Positions 58,018 through 64,000 of a DNA stretch of 64,000 bases are shown in pieces (position 1 is the first letter of the stretch; each line of letters opens with the position of its first letter). Under the pieces are notes generated by a model. It saw only the letters and a list, made by a program, of their open reading frames with translations, did not search any database and was not told the DNA's origin. The stretch is from Cystobacter fuscus (GTDB taxonomy: Bacteria > Myxococcota > Myxococcia > Myxococcales > Myxococcaceae): the NCBI RefSeq assembly GCF_002305875.1, contig NZ_CP022098.1, positions 8,184,001-8,248,000 of the forward strand. Reading direction: 5' to 3'. Position numbers and translations under genes: made by a program.

Positions 58018-58054
58018 CGTCGTCTCCTGCGGTTGAATCGGGTGGAAGAAGAAA

Positions 58055-58079
58055 GGAGCGGGAGGCTCGCCCCCGCTCC
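58055..58079 (-). terminator. Terminator of the His-tailed lipoprotein gene
   Basis: GGAGCGGG pairs with CCCGCTCC. Read on the minus strand it is followed by TTTCTTCTTCC. It lies just downstream of the stop at 58097. Confidence 0.75.
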
Positions 58080-58096
58080 GGGGGAGTCACGAGCGC

Positions 58097-58579
58097 TCAG
58101 TGCTCGTGGTCGTGGCCGGACTCCTCGATGACGAGCGAGACCGAGTTCGCGCTGGAAGGACCGAAGGTGAGGGTGTAGGTGCCCACCTCCAGCGGCGCGA
58201 CGTAGCGGCCCTTGATGTCGCCACAGGACGCCGAGCTCTTCGCGGACGACTCGAACGACACCGTCTGCCCGCTGGAGCTGGTGAGCGACAGGGACACGTC
58301 CGCGCTCAGGAAGAAGGTGTAGTCCGTGGCCTCGTCCGCTTCGAACGACACCGAGCCGGTATTGCCGCCCGTGCCCGCCGGCAGCGAGATGTCATAGCGC
58401 TTGTGATCGGCGCCCACCTTGGGGGCGCTCGCCGACGAGGCGCTCGCGGTGACGGCGACCGCGGGTCCTTCCCGCAGGTGCTCGCAGCCCTCGGCGTCGG
58501 CGTCTTCGGCGGGCTCACCGCCGCATCCCACGAGCAGGGCGCTCGACAACAGGCAGGCGGACAACAGCTTCTTCATCAT
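58097..58579 (-). CDS. Lipoprotein with His-rich C-terminus
   Basis: A protein of 160 residues with lipobox SALLVGC. The mature part is Ser/Ala-rich with regular beta strands (DYTFFLSADVSLSL, VGTYTLTFGPSSANSVSLVIEE) and ends in GHDHEH, a likely metal-binding tail. No family is recognised. The upstream gene on the same strand is the second copy of the LAPKxSPP small protein, so this looks like a second metal-related locus. Confidence 0.78.
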   Translation of the reverse strand: MMKKLLSACLLSSALLVGCGGEPAEDADAEGCEHLREGPAVAVTASASSASAPKVGADHKRYDISLPAGTGGNTGSVSFEADEATDYTFFLSADVSLSLTSSSGQTVSFESSAKSSASCGDIKGRYVAPLEVGTYTLTFGPSSANSVSLVIEESGHDHEH

Positions 58580-58880
58580 GGTGTGACACTCCGGGTGATG
58601 GACATCGGGGAACGACGAAGCCCCCCGCGCCCGGGACCCGGGATGAACCGGGACACGGGAGACGGGGAACGTCACGCGTGCGCGGACGCACGGCGACAGG
58701 AGGGCATCACCTGGACGCGGGAGGACCCGCGAGACCGGGCTCCGGCGCGGAGGCTCGGGACACACGACCCCGCGAGCGCCTCGGGCGAGGCACGGGGACG
58801 CACGTCCGGCTCCGCGAAGGAGTCATCGCGCGACGGGCGAGGTCAGGGATGCACGAATGACGGGGAACGCGCGGACGCGC
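58580..58880. other. Gap of about 300 bases between the two small minus-strand genes
   Basis: No coding sequence stands out. The segment is very G/C-rich with several short hairpins and no recognised element. Confidence 0.4.
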
Positions 58881-59291
58881 TCAGACCCGAGGAGGAGAGG
58901 CCTTGGGCGCCAGACGCAGCCAGGCCACGGGCGGCTCCACGCTCTCGCGCTCCGCCACGACTTCTGGAGCTTCGGGAGCGGGCGCCTGGAGCGTGGGCAT
59001 GACCTCCGACGGAGGAGTCATTGCCCGGCGGAGGAAGGCATGGGCGCAGTGCGCGTCCACGCCATGCGAGGAGACCGGGGACTCGTCGGAGGCGGTGAAG
59101 CGCTCGTCCTCGAAGGACACCAGCGCCCTGACGGAGGTCTCCGCCCGGCCGACACCGTCCTCGTGCACCAGCTCGCCGTGCTCCAGGCACGTGCGGTGCT
59201 GCACCAGGACGAAGTGCGCCGCGCTTCCCAGATACGCCAGCAGGCACAGCACGACCCAGGGCAGCGCCAGGGGGCGCGACCGTCGGGACAT
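58881..59291 (-). CDS. Small membrane-anchored protein, second LAPKxSPP paralogue
   Basis: A protein of about 136 residues from the ATG of MSRRSRPLALPW. A GTG at 59315 would add eight residues. It has one hydrophobic segment (LPWVVLCLLAYLGSAAHFVLV), HRTCLEHGELVHE, a second His/Cys cluster (SSHGVDAHCAHAF) and the ending LAPKASPPRV. It shares its plan and last seven residues (one change) with 48090-48509, though the middle has diverged. It likely shares a metal-related role with the His-tailed lipoprotein downstream. Confidence 0.72.
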   Translation of the reverse strand: MSRRSRPLALPWVVLCLLAYLGSAAHFVLVQHRTCLEHGELVHEDGVGRAETSVRALVSFEDERFTASDESPVSSHGVDAHCAHAFLRRAMTPPSEVMPTLQAPAPEAPEVVAERESVEPPVAWLRLAPKASPPRV

Positions 59292-59332
59292 CGCTGGCTC
59301 GTGGCGGGAATTCACGAAGACACGGCTCCAAG

Positions 59333-59347
59333 CGCAACTCAGTTGCG
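59333..59347. promoter_or_regulatory. 15-bp palindrome CGCAACTCAGTTGCG
   Basis: A perfect 7-1-7 inverted repeat 42 bases upstream of the LAPKxSPP gene start, in the divergent region. The architecture fits a Fur/Zur-type operator. No equivalent copy was seen upstream of the 48-kb operon. Confidence 0.5.
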
Positions 59348-59537
59348 TCTACATCTTTACGACAGCCTTCGCGCGGGTGCAAGCCATTGCAGGACTTCTT
59401 TCTCGACTCTCCCTGATTTCCCGAAACCCCGGAGGACGATCTGTCCTCCACGTGGGCCCTGGTATGGCCCGGTGTGTCGAAGTCCCTCCCGGCGGGAGCA
59501 GGGCCGGGATAGGAAGGGCCGCGACAGAGCAGAAGGA

Positions 59538-61046
59538 ATGAATCCCGTGCAAGAGTTCCTGGAAGTCCTGCGTCGAGAGGCGGCCCACTTCGGACCGGAG
59601 CTGGCGCGCACCGCGTACGCGCGAGGCCTGGCCGTGACCCTCAAGGATGGAGCCACCCGGCCCATCCCCGTCACCGCCACCCCCGTCATCCTCGACGCCG
59701 CGGAGATCCGCCGCCGCGCCACCCTCTCCGCCCACCTGGCCTCCGCCACCCTGAAGGTGACGCGCACGGTGCTCGCCGGCGAACAGCGCGAGCTGTTGCT
59801 CGGAGGCCTCTCGCCGCTCGAGCGCGCGCTCACCGAGCGCACCTTCGCGAACGTGAAGCGGCTGGCCACCACGCGGGTGGACTACTTCGTGGACACGCGG
59901 CCGCGCGCCCTGGAGGTCAATGCCACCATTCCGGCCATGCAGGGCTACTCGGACATCGCCGCCCGCACCTTCATCGAGGGCGTGGCCCGGCACGTGCGCT
60001 ACCCCGAGGAAAAGCTGCCCGCGCTCCTCACCGCCAATGGCAGCAACGCGCGCGCCCTCTATGACGCCCTGCTGGAGGGCCATGCCGCCGAGCGCGATGG
60101 CCGCGAGCCGCGTACCCTCGCCCTGCTCTGCCGCCGCCATGACGCCCAGCTCTCCGAGCAGCGCTACCTGTGCGAGCGCTTCCGCGAGTTCGGCGTGGAC
60201 GCGGACGTCGTCCACCCGGACGAGGTCTCCGGCGAGGAGCACTTCGAGGTGCGCGGCAAGCGCTACGAGCTGGTGTACCGGCACCTCTTCACGCGGCGAT
60301 TGGAGGAGACGCCCGCGCCCTGGGTGGAGGACTTCTTCTCCACGGTGCCGGGCCGCAAGGCGGTGCTGCTCAACCCGCCCATCTCGCCCGTGGAGGTGAA
60401 GACGACGTTCGCCCTCGTCTCGCGCGCGCTCATGGATGGCGCGTTCGCCGCCGCCGCCGGACTCACCCCCGAGGAACTGGAGGCGATCCGCGCGTCGGTG
60501 CCCTGGACGAGGCCCTTCCGCCACGGGCCCGAGCAGGGTCCCGAGGGAGAGCCGGTGGCGGATCTCGTGGCGCGAGTGGTCGCCGAGCCCTCCCGCTTCG
60601 TCCTCAAGCGGGCGTGGGACTATGGGGGCCGGGCCGTCTACCTGGGCCGCTCGGTGGGCACGCCGGCGTTCGAGGAGCGCTCCCGTGCCGCCTATGGCGG
60701 AGTGCTCTCCTGGGCCGAGCTGTGCGAGCGGGCCGCGAGCGACTCCCGGGGAGGTGGCTTCGTGGTGCAGGAGGTGGTGGAGAGTCCGCCCGAGGAACAC
60801 CTGCTGTGCGAGGAGCGCGGGCTGACCTCCCTGCGGCTCCATGTGGACTACTCGGCATATGCCTCGGTGGGGCTCGAGCGGCAGCCCGCCTGGGGAGGGG
60901 TCTGCCGGGGGTCCACCTCGGAGATCGTCAACATCGTGGGAGGAGGCGGCGTGTTGCCCCTCATCACCACCGAGGTCGCCCAGGCCCTGCTGGACGCCTG
61001 GAAGGCACGTGAATTCCAGGGATCGGACACCTTCGGGAAGGGATGA
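59538..61046 (+). CDS. ATP-grasp-like protein of unknown function
   Basis: A protein of 502 residues. The C-terminal half has the nucleotide-binding signatures PSRFVLKRAWDYGGRAVYLGR, GGGFVVQEVVES and a GGVCRGSTSEIVNIVGGGG loop, resembling the ATP-grasp ligase fold of glutathionylspermidine-synthase-like proteins. The N-terminal half has no clear motif except DYFVDTRPRALEVNATIPAMQGYSD. It probably ligates a carboxylate to an amine; substrates are unknown. ATG with ribosome site aagga. Confidence 0.75.
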   Translation: MNPVQEFLEVLRREAAHFGPELARTAYARGLAVTLKDGATRPIPVTATPVILDAAEIRRRATLSAHLASATLKVTRTVLAGEQRELLLGGLSPLERALTERTFANVKRLATTRVDYFVDTRPRALEVNATIPAMQGYSDIAARTFIEGVARHVRYPEEKLPALLTANGSNARALYDALLEGHAAERDGREPRTLALLCRRHDAQLSEQRYLCERFREFGVDADVVHPDEVSGEEHFEVRGKRYELVYRHLFTRRLEETPAPWVEDFFSTVPGRKAVLLNPPISPVEVKTTFALVSRALMDGAFAAAAGLTPEELEAIRASVPWTRPFRHGPEQGPEGEPVADLVARVVAEPSRFVLKRAWDYGGRAVYLGRSVGTPAFEERSRAAYGGVLSWAELCERAASDSRGGGFVVQEVVESPPEEHLLCEERGLTSLRLHVDYSAYASVGLERQPAWGGVCRGSTSEIVNIVGGGGVLPLITTEVAQALLDAWKAREFQGSDTFGKG

Positions 61047-61129
61047 GCGGCACGTGGGTTGTTTGAGCGCTATATAAGGCGCCGTCGGGTGGGACTCCCG
61101 CCCGTTCGGAGCGAAAGGACACGGAATTC

Positions 61130-61843
61130 ATGGCTTGGGAAACACAGGGGTGGCAGCCAGCGCGCGCTGACGTCACGGACGTCCTGATGCAGGAGTCCCA
61201 GCGCACCTTCATGTCGCGCGTGTACGGGTGGATGTTCGCGGGACTGATGACGACGGGCGTCGTGGCGCTGTTGGCCGCGTCGAGCCAGCAGGCGGTGATG
61301 ATGGTCGCCCAGTTCCGCTGGGTGTTCCTCATCGCCCAGCTCGGCCTGGTGTTCGCCCTCTCGGCGCTGGCACCCCGACTGGCGGCGCCGGTGGCCGGAG
61401 CCCTCTTCCTGGTGTACTCGGTCCTCACCGGGCTCACCTTCTCGGTGCTCTTCTACGTCTACACGGGCGGCTCCATCGCCAACGCCTTCCTCATGGCCGC
61501 GGGCACCTTCGGCGCGATGAGCGTCTACGGCGCGGTCACCAAGAAGGATCTGAGCGCCTGGGGCACCTTCCTCTTCATGGGCCTCATCGGCGTGGTCATC
61601 GCCAGCGTGGTGCAGATCTTCGTGCAGAACTCCATGCTCAACTTCGTGCTGGGCTGCGCGGGCGTGGTGCTCTTCGCGGGGCTCGCCGCGTACGACACGC
61701 AGAAGCTGCGCGAGATGCACGCCGCCGTGGGTTACAAGTCGGCCACCTCGGCGAGCATCAATGGCGCCCTGGTGCTCTACCTGGACTTCATCAACCTCTT
61801 CATCTCCCTGCTGCGCCTCTTCGGCGATCGCCGCGACGACTAG
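61130..61843 (+). CDS. Bax inhibitor-1 family membrane protein
   Basis: A protein of 237 residues with seven predicted helices. QRTFMSRVYGWMFAGLMTTGVV at the start and the ending LYLDFINLFISLLRLFG are family signatures (YbhL/YccA group). In this family the proteins act as calcium or ion leak channels or stress protectors. Terminator immediately downstream. Confidence 0.93.
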   Translation: MAWETQGWQPARADVTDVLMQESQRTFMSRVYGWMFAGLMTTGVVALLAASSQQAVMMVAQFRWVFLIAQLGLVFALSALAPRLAAPVAGALFLVYSVLTGLTFSVLFYVYTGGSIANAFLMAAGTFGAMSVYGAVTKKDLSAWGTFLFMGLIGVVIASVVQIFVQNSMLNFVLGCAGVVLFAGLAAYDTQKLREMHAAVGYKSATSASINGALVLYLDFINLFISLLRLFGDRRDD

Positions 61844-61867
61844 TCGTGGGCGTGTGACGACGTCCCC

Positions 61868-61902
61868 GGCGGTGGGCTCCCTCTGGGGCCCACCGCCTTT
61901 TT
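61868..61902 (+). terminator. Strong rho-independent terminator
   Basis: GGCGGTGGGC pairs perfectly with GCCCACCGCC over a ten-base loop, followed by five T residues. It lies 25 bases after the Bax-inhibitor gene. Confidence 0.92.
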
Positions 61903-61956
61903 CATGTCCGGGGGGAGCTTCCGGACGCGGAAACGTCCGCGTTAGCGTGAGCCACC

Positions 61957-62769
61957 ATGAGCGAATCGCCGAAATGGACCACCGAGAACAGCGGTCTGGA
62001 GCTGGACTGGAAGGAGCGCGCGACACCGGAGGAGCGTGGCCAGCAGGCGGCACGAAGCGAGGGGGAGGCCGGTCGGGGCGCGCCGGGGGATCCGCGCTAC
62101 ATGGGCCCCGGGGTGCGGCTCGCGCTCGCGTCCCTGCTCGAGGGGCCGGGCCTCACCGTGCGCCAGTTGCGCGAGTGGGGCGAGTCCCTCACCGGCTGGG
62201 AGACGCGCAACCGCTACGAGGCCATCGACCACAATGGCCACTTCATGCTCTTCATCGGCGAGGCGGGCTCCGGCCTGGGCCAGTCCCTGCTGCGCAACTT
62301 CCTGCCCTTCCGCTCGCTGGAGCTGGAGTGCATGACGAAGGACGGCATCCTGGCGCTGAGCCTCAAGCGCGCCGTGACGCTCTTCTTCACGCACGTGGAG
62401 GTGACGGCCTGGGACGGGCGCCCACTGGGCTACATCCAGCAGCGCTGGGGGCTGGTGCGGCGCCACTTCGACCTGTGCACCCCCGCGGGCGTGGTGATGG
62501 CCACGCTGACGGGGCCCCTCTGGCGGCCGTGGACCTTCACCGTGAGGCAGAAGGGCGAGGAGGTGGCCGTCATCCGCAAGCAGTGGAGCGGGTTCGTCTC
62601 GGAGGCCTTCACCGACGCGGACACCTTCGGCGTGGAGTTCCGCCCCGGGCTCACCGACGGGCGGCTGCGGCAGCTGGTGCTCGCCGCCACCCTGATGGTG
62701 GACCTCTGCTACTTCGAGGAGCGCGACAACTCCCAGGGCACCCTGCTCGGCGCCCTGAGCGACGACTGA
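61957..62769 (+). CDS. Scramblase-family (LURP-one-like) protein
   Basis: A protein of 270 residues. After a hydrophilic N-terminus, a tubby-like beta fold is suggested by NRYEAIDHNGHFMLFIGE, LGYIQQRWGLVRRHFDLC, FTVRQKGEEVAVIRKQWSG and FVSEAFTDADTFGVEF. This fits the phospholipid scramblase-related family. Bacterial members have no settled function. No N-terminal membrane helix is visible. Confidence 0.85.
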   Translation: MSESPKWTTENSGLELDWKERATPEERGQQAARSEGEAGRGAPGDPRYMGPGVRLALASLLEGPGLTVRQLREWGESLTGWETRNRYEAIDHNGHFMLFIGEAGSGLGQSLLRNFLPFRSLELECMTKDGILALSLKRAVTLFFTHVEVTAWDGRPLGYIQQRWGLVRRHFDLCTPAGVVMATLTGPLWRPWTFTVRQKGEEVAVIRKQWSGFVSEAFTDADTFGVEFRPGLTDGRLRQLVLAATLMVDLCYFEERDNSQGTLLGALSDD

Positions 62770-62784
62770 TGCGCCCTGCTCGCC

Positions 62785-63120
62785 CTACTCCTGGGCCTTG
62801 CCCCGGGAGAACGGCATGAGCAGCCGCTCCACGGGGTGGCCTCCCACCAGGTGCTCGTCGACGATGGCGGGCACGTCCTCGGGCTTCACCCCGCCGTACC
62901 AGGTGCCCTCGGGGTAGACGACGACCGACACGCCGAAGGAGCAGGTATCCACGCACCCGGCGGCGTTGGCACGCATCTGCCCCTTGAGGCCACGCTTCTC
63001 CAGCTCCTCCTTGAAGCGGGCGCGCACTTCCTCGCCCCCCTTGGTGGCACAGCACCCCTTGGGGTGGCCGTCGGGACGCCGGTTGGTACAGACGAATACA
63101 TGACGTTGGAACGGAGGCAT
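62785..63120 (-). CDS. Thioredoxin-like [2Fe-2S] ferredoxin
   Basis: A protein of 111 residues with HVFVCTNRR, GCCATKGG, NAAGCVDTCSFG and VVVYPEGTWYGGV, the cysteine pattern of the thioredoxin-fold ferredoxins (also NuoE-like). It carries a single [2Fe-2S] cluster. The redox partner is unknown. Its start is 570 bases from the divergent nrdJ start. Confidence 0.92.
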   Translation of the reverse strand: MPPFQRHVFVCTNRRPDGHPKGCCATKGGEEVRARFKEELEKRGLKGQMRANAAGCVDTCSFGVSVVVYPEGTWYGGVKPEDVPAIVDEHLVGGHPVERLLMPFSRGKAQE

Positions 63121-63692
63121 GTCGTCCTCCTAACGCAGCTTCCGTTCAAAAGCGACGTCGGGCCCCCCTCCCCTCCCTCCCCTTTCTTGCTCCCACCCCT
63201 GGCCGGGCGGAGCATTCATGCACAGACTCCCAGCAAACATCCGCTTTTGATCAACGCCCCCGGATTCCCGGAGTGACCATACATGACTCGTCACCCAACG
63301 ACGTGCCCCCTAAACAGGGAGTTGATCAAAGAGCCGGAGGGCTTTAGATCGCCGCCCTGCTGGAGCCCCGCCCGGCCTCGGAGCAACCCTTCCAGGAAGC
63401 GCTCTTTTGGCCGGACTCCCCCAGGAATAGGTGGTACGAGCGTGACGTGCACAAGATCTGGGGGTGAAGCCTTGACGAATCCGGATCGGGGATCGTACCT
63501 TTGCTTACCTGTCTGTCCCCTGAACGAGCAGACACGACGTCGACGATTCCGGCCCTGATCCAAGGTCCCCCCACCGTCTCCTGAGGGAGTGGCGAGGGTT
63601 TCCACCGAGTTGGCTCGATCCCGAGCGATCTCGCGGACTTGGCCTTTTGCAAAATTCGCAGTCACACCCAGAGTGAAATACGGCGAGGGACC
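63121..63692. promoter_or_regulatory. Long leader region between the ferredoxin gene and nrdJ
   Basis: This 572-base non-coding stretch precedes nrdJ. It holds the TTTGATCAAC/GTTGATCAAA inverted repeat and a TGTCTG/CAGACA hairpin (63510-63534). No cobalamin-riboswitch B12 box or NrdR box was recognised. The size suggests leader or multi-site regulation. Confidence 0.5.
63246..63330. repeat. Inverted TTTGATCAAC repeat pair
   Basis: TTTGATCAAC (63246-63255) and GTTGATCAAA (63321-63330) are perfect 10-base inverted copies 65 bases apart. Each contains TTGATCAA, itself a palindrome, so each could be a dimer binding site. Confidence 0.6.
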
Positions 63693-64000
63693 ATGGAACA
63701 CCACGAGCTGAACGCCACGGCGGCGGTGCTGGACGGCAAGGAGATGGCGGGGCCGAGGACGAAGGCCCCGGGTCTCACGGTGGAGCGCTTCTTCACGACG
63801 CCGGGGGTGGATCCGGCGGACGAGCTGGCGTGGGAGCTGCGCACCGCGGGCATCTCGGGCGAGGACGGCAAGTCCGTCTTCCAGCAGAAGGACGTGGAGG
63901 TGCCCAAGTCCTGGTCGATGCTGGCCACCAACGTGGTCGCGTCCAAGTACTTCCGGGGCACGCCGGGCACGTCGGAGCGCGAGACGAGCGTGCGCCGCCT
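63693..64000 (+). CDS. nrdJ: B12-dependent (class II) ribonucleotide reductase, N-terminus
   Basis: The first 102 residues are visible; the gene runs off the window. LTVERFFTTPGVDPADELAWELRTAGI, then VFQQKDVEVPKSWSMLATNVVASKYFRG and the following TPGTSERETSVRRL, is the conserved N-terminus of NrdJ. This enzyme makes deoxyribonucleotides with adenosylcobalamin and is oxygen independent. ATG with ribosome site cgaggga. Confidence 0.93.
   Translation, partial: MEHHELNATAAVLDGKEMAGPRTKAPGLTVERFFTTPGVDPADELAWELRTAGISGEDGKSVFQQKDVEVPKSWSMLATNVVASKYFRGTPGTSERETSVRR

Noticed and set aside
63500-63540. Possible LexA box (CTGAACgagcagac) before nrdJ
   Set aside because: Only one half-site resembles the consensus I recall for Myxococcus; the other half does not fit.
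63283-63558. Possible 91-residue gene in the nrdJ leader
   Set aside because: Pro/Arg/Ser-rich translation without motifs or ribosome site; more likely non-coding leader.
63121-63692. Adenosylcobalamin riboswitch before nrdJ
   Set aside because: No B12-box-like sequence or expected helix layout was recognised by eye; a covariance search would settle it.

Overview
The window is high-GC DNA (mostly around 70% by eye) with strong third-position G/C bias and dense genes on both strands. The gene content points to a myxobacterium, most likely of the Cystobacter/Archangium/Melittangium group. Supporting signs are a SitA-like lipoprotein toxin with an Imm11-type immunity gene, a TIGR02270-type secretion accessory protein, an MshEN-domain protein, many lipoproteins, a large modular type I polyketide synthase (PKS) and a B12-dependent ribonucleotide reductase. 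No rRNA, tRNA, CRISPR array or insertion sequence was seen.

Layout. 1-2.6 kb: end of a probable type VI secretion effector island, with the C-terminus of a metzincin-like protease, an overlapping exported protein (candidate immunity) and a TIGR02270-like HEAT protein. 2.6-8.8 kb: acyl-CoA dehydrogenase, a secreted unknown, a PHP-fold lipoprotein and an outer-membrane barrel. 9.0-10.9 kb: an A/T-richer island with a lipoprotein AHH-nuclease toxin and its Imm11 partner. 10.9-21.0 kb: mixed chromosomal genes, including ohr/ohrR with a perfect 18-bp palindrome, a thermolysin-like protease and an exported threonine-aldolase-like enzyme.

21.0-40.1 kb: three colinear minus-strand PKS genes, transcribed from high to low coordinates. 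PKS-A is KS-AT(inactive)-AT-DH-ER-KR-ACP. PKS-B is KS-AT-KR-ACP, then KS-DH-KR-ACP with no AT in its second module. PKS-C is KS-AT only. Its KS has lost the KTNxGH histidine (Tyr instead), its AT has lost both residues of the GHSxGE centre, and it has no ACP or thioesterase. There is no loading module and no recognisable release domain. PKS-C shares a KS segment with the AT-less module of PKS-B at about 90% DNA identity. An intact 753-codon gene with these losses is the most unusual object in the window. An alpha-methylacyl-CoA racemase gene lies directly upstream.

40.3-47.9 kb: racemase, SCP2 protein, a divergent response regulator/degenerate kinase pair, TatA, a TatT-like TPR protein, an RpoH-like sigma factor, a GlcD-type oxidase and a FolE variant. 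48.0-53.4 kb: a six-gene metal (probably zinc) uptake operon with two unrecognised extra components. 53.4-58 kb: isochorismatase-family enzyme, CBS protein, alpha/beta hydrolase and TPR genes. 58.1-59.3 kb: a second small locus with a His-tailed lipoprotein and a paralogue of the first gene of the metal operon. 59.5-64 kb: ATP-grasp-like protein, Bax-inhibitor-1 protein, scramblase-like protein, a thioredoxin-like ferredoxin and the start of nrdJ behind a long leader.
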